Shown here: in pieces, positions 39,301 to 48,570 of the stretch | Layout of the letters: every line of letters begins with the position of its first letter | Position numbering within the stretch: position 1 is the first letter of the stretch | Assembly (NCBI GenBank): GCA_014802335.1 | Contig: JAAVCL010000017.1 | Location: 1-51,249, forward strand | Reading direction: 5' to 3' | DNA: 51,249 bases | From: Bacteroides sp. | GTDB taxonomy: Bacteria; Bacteroidota; Bacteroidia; Bacteroidales; Muribaculaceae | Notes under the pieces: model-generated | Database searches by the model: none | What the model was told of the DNA's origin: nothing | The model's input: only the letters and a program-made list of their open reading frames with translations | Made by a program: the position numbers and the translations under genes

Positions 39301-41186
39301 TGCTTTTTATTATATATTTCTTCTATATAGTTTATGTATGCTTCGTTTATTCTCCGCACTCCCCCGGGAGTGGGATAGTTGCCCGAGAAGTACCAGTCGC
39401 CTTTGTGGTCGGGACAGGAGGCATGAAGCCCGTCGAGACTCTGATAGACTATCTTTACTTCCGATTGCACATCTTCGGGCTTTAGAATCTCTACAATCTT
39501 GTCGGATATTTCTTCATCGGTAAAAAGATTGTAAAGCTCCTTGACATGGTTTTTCATCTCCTCTTTGGGTAGAGACAGCTGCGCTTTGCATTTCTCGTAA
39601 ATATCCGTAAGGATTTCCGATTTTCCTCTTTCTTCTGCCAGGGCCACCGCCGCGCGAAATGCGATGAATTCATCCATTCTCGACATGTCGATTCCGTAAT
39701 AGTCGGGATAGCGAACCTGAGGACTCGAGCTTACTATGACTATCCGGCGGGGATGAAGACGATCGAGTATGCGGATGATACTCTCGCGCAGTGTGGTGCC
39801 CCGCACGATACTGTCGTCGATAATCACCAGATTGTCTTTCCCTTCCCGCAGGCTGCCGTATGTCACGTCATATACGTGGGCGGCCAGATCGTTGCGGCTC
39901 GCACCCTCCGAAATAAATGTGCGGAGTTTGATGTCTTTCAATGCCACTTTTTCAGTGCGGATGCGACGCGAAAGTATTTCGTGCACTCTTTCAGGCGAAA
40001 GGGGGGTGGAGCTTGTGGTCATTTCTCTTACTTTCTCATGGTTCAGATATTCGTTGAATCCTTGCACCATGCCGTAGAATGCCACTTCGGCCGTGTTGGG
40101 AATGTATGAGAAAACCGTATTGTCAATATCGTTGTCAATTGCCTTCAGGATGGGTTGGACAAGAGCGCGCCCAAGTTCCTTGCGTTCCCTGTATATGTCG
40201 CGGTCGGAACCGCGGCTGAAGTAAACCCTTTCGAACGAGCAGGGTGCATAATTGAACGGGCCTATGATTTGCTCAAGTCTGAGGTCGCCCTCCTTCGAAA
40301 TGATTACGGCCTCCCCGGGTCTAAGCTCCTTAACCTTATCGGTGGTGACATTCAGTGTGGTTTGAATCACAGGGCGTTCGGAAGCGAGCACGAATACCTC
40401 TTCATCCTTATACCAGAAGGCAGGGCGTATTCCCCAAGGGTCGCGGAGTGCGAACATTTCTCCCGAGCCGGTGACGCCACACAGCACGTAGCCTCCGTCC
40501 CACACGGGCGCCGATTCGCGCAGCACGTTCGCCACATCAATTGTATCTTCAATATATTCTGTAATTTCGCGGTCTTGAAGCCCGGCATTCAGCGCGTCTT
40601 GAAATCTGCGTTCGGCTTCCCGATCAAGACGGTGACCAAGCTGTTCGAGAAGAAGATAAGTGTCAGAGACCATGCGGGGATGTTGCCCCTTCACTGCGAT
40701 GTGACTGAATATTTCATCAACATTGGTCATGTTGAAATTAGCACAGATACATAGATTTTTTGCCCGCCAGTTGTTGCGTCTCAGAAACGGATGAACATAA
40801 GAAAGGCCGCTTTTCCCTGTTGTTGAATAGCGCAGGTGGCCCATATAAAGCTCTCCTGCAAAGGGAAAACAGCGGCTTGCAAGGTCGGCATCTTTCAACT
40901 CGGAGGCGGAATAGCCACTCAGCTTTTGATGGACCGTACTGAAAATTTCTTTTATTGCATCGGGGCCTTCAGCCCTCTCTCTGTACATGAATTCTTCACC
41001 CGGCGCGGCTCGCATCTTTACGCATGCCAATCCCGCGCCTTCCTGACCTCGGTTGTGCTGCTTTTCCATTAGAAGATACAGCTTGTCGAGGCCATACATC
41101 CACGTTCCATATACCTTTTGATAATAGTCCAGTGGTTTGAGCAGCCTCACCATTGCGACGCCGCATTCATGTTTGAGTAGTTCCAT
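39297..41186 (-). CDS. purF: PurF-type amidophosphoribosyltransferase, long Bacteroidetes form
   Basis: First step of purine synthesis: PRPP and glutamine to phosphoribosylamine. The 629-residue protein is longer than common PurF (about 470-510), with inserts and a C-terminal extension of about 100 residues. Residues 1-7 look like a propeptide before Cys8 (KHECGVAM), the N-terminal nucleophile after processing. The PRPP motif VIIDDSIVRGTT is intact. Other marks are GHLRYSTTG and RDPWGIRP. It heads the pyrimidine operon and overlaps carA, so its product level is tied to carbamoyl phosphate synthesis. Whether it is the main PurF or a specialised paralogue cannot be decided here. Confidence 0.88.
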   Translation of the reverse strand: MELLKHECGVAMVRLLKPLDYYQKVYGTWMYGLDKLYLLMEKQHNRGQEGAGLACVKMRAAPGEEFMYRERAEGPDAIKEIFSTVHQKLSGYSASELKDADLASRCFPFAGELYMGHLRYSTTGKSGLSYVHPFLRRNNWRAKNLCICANFNMTNVDEIFSHIAVKGQHPRMVSDTYLLLEQLGHRLDREAERRFQDALNAGLQDREITEYIEDTIDVANVLRESAPVWDGGYVLCGVTGSGEMFALRDPWGIRPAFWYKDEEVFVLASERPVIQTTLNVTTDKVKELRPGEAVIISKEGDLRLEQIIGPFNYAPCSFERVYFSRGSDRDIYRERKELGRALVQPILKAIDNDIDNTVFSYIPNTAEVAFYGMVQGFNEYLNHEKVREMTTSSTPLSPERVHEILSRRIRTEKVALKDIKLRTFISEGASRNDLAAHVYDVTYGSLREGKDNLVIIDDSIVRGTTLRESIIRILDRLHPRRIVIVSSSPQVRYPDYYGIDMSRMDEFIAFRAAVALAEERGKSEILTDIYEKCKAQLSLPKEEMKNHVKELYNLFTDEEISDKIVEILKPEDVQSEVKIVYQSLDGLHASCPDHKGDWYFSGNYPTPGGVRRINEAYINYIEEIYNKKQ

Positions 41187-41203
41187 ATTATGGTTTTGCT
41201 TTG

Positions 41204-41235
41204 CAAAATTAACAAAAAATTGTCAAAATCTCAAA
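41204..41235 (-). promoter_or_regulatory. Promoter of the purF-carAB-pyr operon
   Basis: Minus strand TAATTTTG (41204-41211) with TTTG (41232-41235) and a 20-base spacer. The transcript should start about 11 bases before the purF ATG, leaving no room for a leader attenuator. Confidence 0.75.
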
Positions 41236-41311
41236 TCAAACCCCATTTTCATATCGATTTTGAAATTCTCGCCACGTCGGGGGGAACAACGGCGCGCAAC
41301 AACGCCTTCGC

Positions 41312-42133
41312 TTAATATGATTCTTCGGGAGAGGGGAAGTCGCCCGATTTTACATCTTCGATATAATGCCCCACCGCGTCGTGCATGATTGTTGCAATAT
41401 CGGCATAACGTCGCAGGAATCGTGGCGAGAAGCCCTGATTGATGCCAAGCATGTCGTGCATCACAAGAACCTGGCCGTCGGTGCCTCCGCCGGCTCCGAT
41501 GCCGATGGTGGGAATGGTGAGTTTTTGTGATACCTCCCGCGCCAACTCTGCCGGTATTTTTTCAAGCACGATTCCGAAACAACCGAGTTCCTCAAGCAGA
41601 AGGGCATCGGCTATGAGTTTATCGGCTTCCGCTTTCTCGCGGGCACGCACGCTATATGTGCCGAATTTATTGATGCTTTGGGGGGTGAGACCCAAATGGC
41701 CCATCACCGGTATGCCGGCTGAAAGTATTCGTTCAACAGATTCTTTTATCTCAGACCCACCTTCGATTTTTACGGCTTCCGCATGACTCTCTTTCATTAT
41801 GCGGATTGCAGATGCCAAGGCCTCTTTTGAATTTCCCTGGTAAGACCCGAATGGAAGGTCAACCACCACAAGTGCACGCTTTGTGCCTTTCATCACTGAT
41901 TTTGCATGATAAATCATCTGGTCGAGAGTGATGGGAAGAGTGGTGACGTTTCCGGCCATGACATTCGATGCCGAGTCGCCTACAAGAATTACGTCTATGC
42001 CGGCATTGTCAATTATTTTTGCCGATGAATAGTCGTAGGCTGTAAGCATTGAAATTTTTTCGCCTCTCTGTTTCATTTCGATCAATCGGCGTGTGGTTAC
42101 CTTGCGGGTATTATCTTTAGTGTTAGTCGACAT
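41312..42133 (-). CDS. panB: 3-methyl-2-oxobutanoate hydroxymethyltransferase
   Basis: First step of pantothenate synthesis: ketoisovalerate plus methylene-THF to ketopantoate. The 273-residue protein has [33 protein letters not shown] and VKIEGGSEI, then [14 protein letters not shown] and the late [18 protein letters not shown], all family signatures. It uses a folate C1 unit like the purine genes beside it, but it has its own transcription unit. The stretch 41187-41311 holds the purF promoter. Confidence 0.95.
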   Translation of the reverse strand: MSTNTKDNTRKVTTRRLIEMKQRGEKISMLTAYDYSSAKIIDNAGIDVILVGDSASNVMAGNVTTLPITLDQMIYHAKSVMKGTKRALVVVDLPFGSYQGNSKEALASAIRIMKESHAEAVKIEGGSEIKESVERILSAGIPVMGHLGLTPQSINKFGTYSVRAREKAEADKLIADALLLEELGCFGIVLEKIPAELAREVSQKLTIPTIGIGAGGGTDGQVLVMHDMLGINQGFSPRFLRRYADIATIMHDAVGHYIEDVKSGDFPSPEESY

Positions 42134-42169
42134 TTTTTATGCAAAATATTTCGGGTAATTGGTAAAAAT

Positions 42170-42446
42170 CTTCTTAAGTTTTGGTAAAAAGCCTTAACGG
42201 CTTCATTGAAGACTTGTTTAAAGGGCAACTTATGCCTTGAAATTTTCAGCGGCAAATTTAATAAATAGAATCCAAATGCGCAACTCAGGATTTATGCTTA
42301 GCAGGCCCGACGCATGAAGTTAATCTAAGATTTGGTTAAATTTGCGGATTCAAAATGATATTAGATTCCAACCCACAAAAATGTTAATGCCAGAGCGGTT
42401 GGGATAACATTTCTTGGGTTTTCGTAAAAAGTTATACGACTTCATT
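42170..42446 (+). repeat. Two diverged 38-base repeats and a hairpin in a gene-free stretch
   Basis: Copies of the spacer repeat seen at 15341: 42170-42207 and 42410-42446 (GGGTTTTCGTAAAAAGTTAT then ACGACTTCATT). Between them 42370-42386 and 42405-42420 form an imperfect stem (AACCCA...TGTTA / TAACA...TGGGTT). The 470 bases 42134-42603 hold no gene. Confidence 0.55.
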
Positions 42447-42466
42447 CTCGTAATAAAGAAATTAGT

Positions 42467-42497
42467 TTTGGCAATTGCGGAATATTTTGTAATTTTG
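42467..42497 (+). promoter_or_regulatory. Promoter of the exopolysaccharide genes
   Basis: TAATTTTG at 42490-42497 with TTTG about 19 bases upstream (42467-42470). It gives a leader of about 100 bases before the wza-like ATG at 42604. The leader can form the hairpin ATGAAT/ATTCAT. Confidence 0.7.
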
Positions 42498-42603
42498 CAT
42501 TCACTTGAATACGTATGCAATGTTTGAATTTGGAATTACGTTAGAATAGAGATGAATCATTATCATTCATTGCAATCAAATATAAACCAGAACTATCCAA
42601 ACA

Positions 42604-43449
42604 ATGAAGATATTGAAAGTTTTAATGGCCTCGGCTTGTTTCTGCATGATGATAACTTCATGCAAGACTCCTGAGAACATAACATATTTTCAGAATCCGG
42701 AGACGGTGGTTGAACTTGTCTCCACACAGCATGCCATTAAACTCCAGCCGGGAGATAAACTCTCAATTGTGGTGAAGTCAAAGGATCCAGTTGTCAGCGA
42801 TCTTTTCAATATGCCGATTTTTACCCAGCGTCTTGGCGTGGCCTCGGCAAGTACACTTGCCACGGGTGCCTCCACGCAAAGTTATAGGCCCGTCTCATCC
42901 GAAGGCCTCGCTTCTTACACGGTGAGTCCGGAGGGTACGATAGATTTCCCGGTGTTGGGAGATATAAAGGTTCAGGGCATGACCCGCGCAGAACTCGGGG
43001 CCTTTATAAAAGGTGAGCTTATTGGCCGCCAGCTTGTGAAAGACCCTACGGTGTCTGTCGAATTATTAAACACGGGCGTTAACATCATTGGTGCTGTCAA
43101 TCACCCCGGCCGATATGAGATTAACACTGACAGTTATTCAATCTTGGAAGCAATTGCTGTGGCCGGTGATTTAACTATCGGCGGTCAAAGAGAGAATATA
43201 AAAGTGCTCCGCGAAGAGAATGGTGCCATCAAGGTTTATACCGTAGATATCACCGACCTCAAGAAGGCTTCTCAGTCGCCCGCTTTTTATCTGAACCAGA
43301 ACGATGTGATCTATGTCGAACCCAACGAGATGTTGAAAAGAAGTTCAACTGTGAATGGTAACAATGCCTTGTCCACAAGCTTCTGGATTTCTGTTGCATC
43401 CCTTATTACAACTGCAGTCACAACTATCGGTGTCTTCGTTAAAAAATAA
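42604..43449 (+). CDS. Polysaccharide export lipoprotein (Wza-like)
   Basis: Outer-membrane component of a capsule or exopolysaccharide export channel. The 281-residue protein has a lipoprotein signal with Cys20 (MMITS-C). An N-terminal polysaccharide export domain follows (LQPGDKLSIVVKSKDP ... YTVSPEGTIDFPVLGDIKVQG). An SLBB domain with NTGVNIIGAVNHPGRYEI comes next. A C-terminal transmembrane helix lies at about 258-278 (SLITTAVTTIGVF). This is the arrangement of short Bacteroidetes Wza relatives. It is 227 bases upstream of the Wzc-like kinase. Confidence 0.9.
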   Translation: MKILKVLMASACFCMMITSCKTPENITYFQNPETVVELVSTQHAIKLQPGDKLSIVVKSKDPVVSDLFNMPIFTQRLGVASASTLATGASTQSYRPVSSEGLASYTVSPEGTIDFPVLGDIKVQGMTRAELGAFIKGELIGRQLVKDPTVSVELLNTGVNIIGAVNHPGRYEINTDSYSILEAIAVAGDLTIGGQRENIKVLREENGAIKVYTVDITDLKKASQSPAFYLNQNDVIYVEPNEMLKRSSTVNGNNALSTSFWISVASLITTAVTTIGVFVKK

Positions 43450-43533
43450 GTTCATATCCATCTTAAAAATTTAAGTAGTTGCTATAAATTAATGAACGGA
43501 TAAAACGCAGTTGTTTTGCGATGATTTGAGTGC

Positions 43534-43563
43534 GGAGTAATATAGTGCGCTATGCAACTGAAC
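43534..43563 (+). repeat. Small hairpin repeat between wza- and wzc-like genes
   Basis: GGAGTAATATAGTGCGCTAT followed by GCAACTGAA resembles 51217-51243 (GGAGCATAGCGGGCTATGCG then ACTGATG). The dyad ATAGNNNGCTAT is shared. The remaining 227-base gap has no gene. Confidence 0.45.
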
Positions 43564-43676
43564 TCCAGCTAAAAGTCTCCAAAAAGAATAAGTTCCAACG
43601 TTCAAGTTATTTACAACTATTTTTATAACATATATCGATTAATTTTTAGCAACTATTTAGTTGTTTGCCGATCAAA

Positions 43677-46109
43677 ATGAGCAAGAATAACCAAATACAG
43701 GAAAATAATACAGATCAGGACAACAATTTTTCCCTTAACGCCTTTCTGAGAGCTTGTGCTTCGAAATGGAAATGGTTTGTAGCTTCGATTGTGGTTTTTA
43801 CAGCACTTGGTGTTTTCTATTCTTTCAGAAGCCAGCCCCAATTCATGCGGAGCATGCAGATTCTGATTAAAGATCAGGACGGTGGCGGAGGTGTCGGAGA
43901 CATAGCAAGTTCATTTTCATCGCTGGGTCTCGTATCGACCAATACAAACGTATATAACGAGCTGATATCTCTGCTTTCTCCTGCAGTGATGTCGGAAGTG
44001 GTTCAGAGACTGCATCTCGATGTTGACTACACATGGCACAGATATCCCCATAATGTCACTCTATACGGGTCGAATCTTCCTTTCAATATTTCTATTCCGG
44101 ATCTCGCTGCCTCGAAGGCCGCATCATTCTCCATGGATTTGAAACCCGATGGCTCGGCTCATCTGTATAAATTCGTACTATACGAAAACGGTAAAAAATA
44201 TTCGTTCGACAAGGAGGTTGACATGCCGGCCGGGGCTACAATAGTAAAGACTCCCGTGGGAACACTCAATATTGCCCCCAATCAGAGATTTGCGGGTATG
44301 GGTGAAACCGAAGACGTAACAATCAAAATTGTTCGTAACGCTTTCATACCAACTGTGGAAAGATACACCGGTAAACTTAAGGGTGACCTTGTGGATAAAG
44401 ATGCCGACGTGCTCGATCTTAATATCCGTGACACATCTGTGGAACGTGCCGATGATATTCTGAACACAGTTCTTGATGTTTATACCGCAAAATATATAAG
44501 CGACAAGAACCGAATGTCGCTCGCCACTTCTCAATTCATTGATGAGCGACTGGGATTGATTGAAAAGGAACTTGGCACCGTCGATTCAGACATTATGAAA
44601 TATAAGTCTGAAACTCTTGTGCCCGACCTTGAAGAGGCTGCAAAATTGAACATGCAGGCCACTCAGGATATGGAGAAGGAAATTCTCGAAGTCAGCACAA
44701 CACTGAGCCTTGCTCGTTATGTGTATGAATATGTTCAGAATCCCGCCAACAAGAATAATGTAATACCTGTAAATACAGGTGGACTCACACCTTCGGTTGA
44801 GGCTCAGATTGCATCTTACAACACCCTGCTGCTGACGCGCAATAATATGGTGGCTTCTACATCAGCTACCAACCCGTTGGTAAAAGACTACGACACGCAG
44901 CTGGCCGGAATGCGCGAAGCCATTGAACGTGCCCTGAAAACAACCGTTGTTTCAGCTGAAACAAGATTAAGAGACCTTGACAAGGCTCAGAGAAATGTAA
45001 AGGGTCAGTTGGCCTCAAGCCCGAACCAGGCAAAATACCTTCTGAGTGTGGAACGCCAGCAGAAAGTGAAGGAACAGCTTTACCTCTATCTTCTTCAGAA
45101 GCGTGAGGAAAATGAGTTGACACAGACCTTCACAGCCGATAATACTCGAATCATTACTCCCCCTTACGGCCCCACAGGACCGGTTGCTCCGAAAAAGGGG
45201 TTGATTATCTCCATAGCATTCCTGCTGGGGCTTTGTCTGCCCGCCGGCTTGGTTTATGCACTTGAATCAAGCAATACCAAAGTTCGCTCCCGTCGCGATC
45301 TTGACCACATGGCCACTCCGTTCATGGGCGAAATCCCGCAAGCCGAGCCAAAAGAAAAATTCGCCTGGATCAAAAAACTCTTTGAGTCTAAAACTAAAAA
45401 GACTAATCAGCTTGAAACCGTTCCGACTCGTGTCACAGCCGGTAACCGTGATGTAATTAACGAGTCTTTCAGAATTGTTCGAGGCAATGTGGACTTTATG
45501 GGTCACGGCTCTTCGGCAAATGTGATAATGGTTACGTCCTTTAACCCGGGTAGTGGTAAGTCTTTCGTAACATTCAATCTGGGATGTTCTTTCGCTATTA
45601 AAGGCAAAAAGGTGCTGATTATTGACTGCGACTTGCGACATGGTTCTTCATCACAATTTGTGGGTATGCCCTCGAAGGGTATTACATCATATCTGACAGG
45701 ACACACATCCGACTGGAGGAAACTTATCGTACAAGACAATCAAGAACCGAATTTATTTATTCTCCCTATCGGACATCGCCCTCCGAATCCGGCTGAGTTG
45801 CTTGAACTTCCGGCCATGAAGGAGCTGATTGAACAGGCCCGCAAGGAATTCGATTATATTCTTCTTGACTGTCCTCCTGTGGATATCGTGGTAGACACTC
45901 AGGTGCTTGCACCGCTCGTGGACCGCACGATTTTCATTGTGCGTGCCGGATTGCTTGAAAAGAAGGCGATCAAGGACATTGATGAGCTTTACAAAACTTA
46001 TAGATTTAAGCAGATGTCTGTTCTTCTTAACGGCACTGAGAAAGGATTCAGCCATTATGGTTACGGTGGATACGGATACTACCATTCTGCTTACGCTGTA
46101 AAAGAGTAA
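43677..46109 (+). CDS. Wzc-like polysaccharide co-polymerase and tyrosine autokinase
   Basis: Inner-membrane protein controlling chain length and export of exopolysaccharide. The 810-residue protein starts at the ATG 43677 (MSKNNQIQENN). The Wzz domain is flanked by membrane helices near 31-50 and 507-528, with coiled-coil between. The C-terminal BY-kinase domain has Walker A NPGSGKSFVTFN near 624, Walker A' IIDCDLRHGSS near 650 and Walker B ILLDCPPVD near 729. A Tyr cluster at the end (SHYGYGGYGYYHSAYAVKE) is the autophosphorylation site. It acts with the Wza-like protein upstream and the CpsB phosphatase at 47760. A TTG at 43665 in the same frame is rejected. Confidence 0.93.
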   Translation: MSKNNQIQENNTDQDNNFSLNAFLRACASKWKWFVASIVVFTALGVFYSFRSQPQFMRSMQILIKDQDGGGGVGDIASSFSSLGLVSTNTNVYNELISLLSPAVMSEVVQRLHLDVDYTWHRYPHNVTLYGSNLPFNISIPDLAASKAASFSMDLKPDGSAHLYKFVLYENGKKYSFDKEVDMPAGATIVKTPVGTLNIAPNQRFAGMGETEDVTIKIVRNAFIPTVERYTGKLKGDLVDKDADVLDLNIRDTSVERADDILNTVLDVYTAKYISDKNRMSLATSQFIDERLGLIEKELGTVDSDIMKYKSETLVPDLEEAAKLNMQATQDMEKEILEVSTTLSLARYVYEYVQNPANKNNVIPVNTGGLTPSVEAQIASYNTLLLTRNNMVASTSATNPLVKDYDTQLAGMREAIERALKTTVVSAETRLRDLDKAQRNVKGQLASSPNQAKYLLSVERQQKVKEQLYLYLLQKREENELTQTFTADNTRIITPPYGPTGPVAPKKGLIISIAFLLGLCLPAGLVYALESSNTKVRSRRDLDHMATPFMGEIPQAEPKEKFAWIKKLFESKTKKTNQLETVPTRVTAGNRDVINESFRIVRGNVDFMGHGSSANVIMVTSFNPGSGKSFVTFNLGCSFAIKGKKVLIIDCDLRHGSSSQFVGMPSKGITSYLTGHTSDWRKLIVQDNQEPNLFILPIGHRPPNPAELLELPAMKELIEQARKEFDYILLDCPPVDIVVDTQVLAPLVDRTIFIVRAGLLEKKAIKDIDELYKTYRFKQMSVLLNGTEKGFSHYGYGGYGYYHSAYAVKE

Positions 46110-46143
46110 CATCTGTCAATCCAAATACATACGGAAAAATATA

Positions 46144-46177
46144 AAAGAGCGACCCTTTATTGAGGTGTCGCTCTTTG
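46144..46177 (+). terminator. Hairpin after the wzc-like gene
   Basis: AAAGAGCGAC (46144-46153) pairs with GTCGCTCTTT (46167-46176), ten pairs. The T-run after it is short (CTCTTTGTAG). Likely a weak terminator 35 bases after the stop. Confidence 0.6.
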
Positions 46178-46258
46178 TAGTTTCAGCCTTCAGTTGATTA
46201 ATCGTCTTCAGGTTATAATATATACGACGATAGGGGTGATATAATACAGATGACGATA

Positions 46259-46380
46259 GGGGTGCTAACCCCGCGTAGCGGGGATATATATTAGGCCCGT
46301 ATCAACGCGCCCGCGTTAGCGGGTCGTTGGTGCGGGTAAAATCATCCCACACCCCCATGCCCCGCGTAGCGGGGCTATAT
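46259..46380 (+). repeat. Left 122-bp arm of the RAYT element (REP-like)
   Basis: Contains REP-type hairpins CCCCGCGTAGCGGGG (near 46269 and 46359) and a nested hairpin CCCGTATCAACG ... CGTTGGTGCGGG around CCCGCGTTAGCGGG. It is the reverse complement of 46919-47040 with only about three differences. A short direct repeat GACGATAGGGGTG (46227-46239 and 46252-46264) lies at its outer edge. Confidence 0.8.
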
Positions 46381-46384
46381 CGGC

Positions 46385-46843
46385 CTATACATCTTCAAAA
46401 ATGTATTGCTCATTGTATTCTAACCCGCATCTATGCAATAATCTCCTCATTTCTTCTCGCACGTGGTATTGCCGATGATGTTCTTCCTGATTGCGGATAT
46501 ATTGGATTAATTTATCATACAAACCACAATCAACTGAAAAACACCCATAACCACGTTGCCAGTTAAACATGAAAGGAGAATACCGCTTCTCATAGACAAA
46601 TCTGGATGAAGATGATTTAACATCACGTATCAAATCCGATAATAATTCCTTTGTATTATATCGGAAAAGAATATGTATGTGATTGGATGTACCGCCAATT
46701 TCTATAATATCATGGCCGCGATTAATGAAACATCCGGCTATATATTTATGGAATTCCGGAAAATATTTCGACGCAATGAGGGATTCACGATTTTTAACGG
46801 CAAAAACAAGATGTAAAATTATATTATTATAAGAATTGGCCAT
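46385..46843 (-). CDS. IS200/REP-associated tyrosine transposase (Y1, RAYT-like)
   Basis: A 152-residue single-strand transposase. It has the HUH motif NHIHIL (His55, His57) and a candidate catalytic Tyr115 in QYIRNQEEHH; FNWQRGYGCFSV is the conserved middle. The start is the ATG at 46843 (MANSYNNIILHLVFAVK); an upstream in-frame ATG at 46882 is less likely. The reading frame appears intact, with all catalytic residues in place. No TnpB is present. The gene lies between two 122-bp inverted REP-like arms and is inserted in the exopolysaccharide locus, antisense to it. Confidence 0.88.
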   Translation of the reverse strand: MANSYNNIILHLVFAVKNRESLIASKYFPEFHKYIAGCFINRGHDIIEIGGTSNHIHILFRYNTKELLSDLIRDVKSSSSRFVYEKRYSPFMFNWQRGYGCFSVDCGLYDKLIQYIRNQEEHHRQYHVREEMRRLLHRCGLEYNEQYIFEDV

Positions 46844-46918
46844 TATTAATATTAATTTAATTATATCGCAAAGATAATTCATATCAGGTATTTATCAAAA
46901 TATCAATAACCATTATTA

Positions 46919-47040
46919 TATAGCCCCGCTACGCGGGGCATGGGGGTGTGGGATGATTTATACCCGCACCAACGACCAGCTGACGCGGGCGCGTTGATAC
47001 GGGCCTAATATATATCCCCGCTACGCGGGGTTAGCACCCC
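46919..47040 (-). repeat. Right 122-bp arm of the RAYT element
   Basis: The reverse complement of 46259-46380 apart from a one-base indel near 46962 and two substitutions near 46977-46981. Contains two CCCCGCTACGCGGGG hairpins. Confidence 0.8.
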
Positions 47041-47084
47041 GATGTGCCAATTTATCCCCCACCCCAATATATAACTCCATCCCC

Positions 47085-47147
47085 ATGTGAATCCATCCCA
47101 ACAACGTGTGTAATCCATCCCCACAACGTGTGTAATCCATCCATAGA
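47085..47147 (+). repeat. Three tandem copies of a 22-base unit
   Basis: The units are about GTGTGTAATCCATCCCCACAAC (reading GTGTGTAATCCATCCCC, then ACAAC), at 47085, 47106 and 47128, the third incomplete. No coding function. Confidence 0.55.
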
Positions 47148-47163
47148 TAGCGTGAATTCAATC

Positions 47164-47365
47164 ATCCATCCCGCATAGCGGGATTATATAATAGGCCCGT
47201 ATCGGCACGCCCGCATAGCGGGTTGCCGGTGCGGGTAGAACGAATATGTCCCCCATCCCGCTACGCGGGGGAGGGGGGTGCGATGATTTATACCCGCACC
47301 AACGACCCGCTAACGCGGGCTCGTTGATACGGGCCTAATATATATGTCCCCGCTACGCGGGGTTC
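47164..47365. mobile_element. Gene-less REP-like inverted element (MITE-like)
   Basis: Carries diverged versions of the RAYT arms in head-to-head order, e.g. ATCCCGCATAGCGGGAT, GGCCCGTATCGGCACGCCCG, GGTGCGGGT and, inverted, ACCCGCACCAACGACCCGC and CCCCGCTACGCGGGG near 47347-47361. No gene lies inside. It is likely a non-autonomous relative mobilised by the same transposase. Confidence 0.65.
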
Positions 47366-47759
47366 GCCCCCGATTAGACTAAGAAACCTTGAAGAGTATT
47401 GTATAATTGGAAATAGAATAAGCAATTTCAATATTTTTAATCACGATGTTGTGATAAACTTAAAATTTTATAATATAATTCGAGATAAAGACAATTTTTA
47501 CATATTTCTTAAGTTTTTTATAAGGACAAATATTCTTAATGTGACATGCAACTGTTAAGCTGTTACACTAATAGAAGTTGTTTAAATATTTTTAAGGAAC
47601 AGGTGTATTAGGATTTAAGTTAAACTATAATTCTTGAATTCTTAAAGAAGACTAACCATCCTGACGCTATATTAAGGAAAGTAATTTAAAGCAGCCTTGA
47701 CTTATCATAAAAATGTTTAAACAACAACAGAATAGCTAATATATAAATTTTACTCGTCA
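47366..47759 (+). other. A+T-rich gene-free stretch before the CpsB-like gene
   Basis: About 390 bases, strongly A+T-rich, with no ORF of note and no clear TAnnTTTG box. The transposition unit separates the phosphatase from the kinase gene. Confidence 0.4.
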
Positions 47760-48485
47760 ATGTGGCCTTTTAAGTCAGTAGATAAGATAAAAAAATCCGG
47801 ATTACTCACTAATTTTACCGATTGGCATTCTCACATTCTGCCGGGTGTGGACGACGGTATCAGAACGATGGAAGAGTCTTTGGCTACTCTTGCGGCATTT
47901 GAAAATGCCGGAGTTCGTAAAGTGTGGTTAACGCCTCATGTAATGGAGGATAGCCCGAACACAACCGGCGGATTACGCCAACGCTTCGAGGAATTAAAGA
48001 ACGAATATAAGGGTTCTGTGGAACTTGCTTTAGCTTCTGAAAATATGCTTGATTCTTTATTTGAAGAAAGACTCGAAGCAAAAGATTTTCTTCCCATCGG
48101 CGAGGAAGGTCGGCATTTATTGGTAGAGACCTCTTATGTCAATCCACCCTTTGGAATGGAATCGATGATCGACGGCGTGTTCAAAGCCGGCTACATTCCT
48201 ATCCTTGCACATCCCGAACGATACAGATACATGGAAGAACAGGATTATCGCAAATGGAAAAGTAAGGGGGTGTTGTTTCAGGCAAACTACATGTCATTGT
48301 TAGGTGGATACGGAGAGACAGCCAGAAAAAAATTGGAGTGGTTGCTAAAAGAAGGTATGATTAATCTTACCGGTTCTGACGTTCACCGTCAATTCGTATT
48401 CGAGCACATGATTGAAAAGAGCCCGAAACGTGCCGAGCCACTTCGTCAGCTCGTTGAGGTGGCACAAAATCCAATCATAAAATAA
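47760..48485 (+). CDS. CpsB/CapC-type tyrosine-protein phosphatase (PHP domain)
   Basis: Manganese-dependent phosphatase that removes phosphate from the tyrosine tail of the BY-kinase and so tunes exopolysaccharide synthesis. The 241-residue protein has the PHP motif TDWHSHILPGVDDG with His23 and His25. LTPHVMEDSP, LAHPERYRY and TGSDVHR are further metal-binding motifs. It is the natural partner of the Wzc-like kinase at 43677 but is separated by the 1-kb transposon region. Confidence 0.92.
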   Translation: MWPFKSVDKIKKSGLLTNFTDWHSHILPGVDDGIRTMEESLATLAAFENAGVRKVWLTPHVMEDSPNTTGGLRQRFEELKNEYKGSVELALASENMLDSLFEERLEAKDFLPIGEEGRHLLVETSYVNPPFGMESMIDGVFKAGYIPILAHPERYRYMEEQDYRKWKSKGVLFQANYMSLLGGYGETARKKLEWLLKEGMINLTGSDVHRQFVFEHMIEKSPKRAEPLRQLVEVAQNPIIK

Positions 48486-48570
48486 TACCCCCTCAACCCT
48501 CATAAAAGAGGGTATATTTCGACGTTTCCCGGATATTCCCCCATTATCCGATAATAACACGACCCATACC

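Larger units (their letters stand above)
46259..47040 (-). mobile_element. RAYT gene with inverted REP-like arms (REPtron-like element)
   Basis: A 782-base unit: left arm 46259-46380, transposase 46385-46843, right arm 46919-47040. The arms stop matching at CACCCC on both sides, giving sharp boundaries. The arrangement resembles REP/RAYT elements of Proteobacteria, here in a Bacteroidetes-type genome. Confidence 0.75.
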
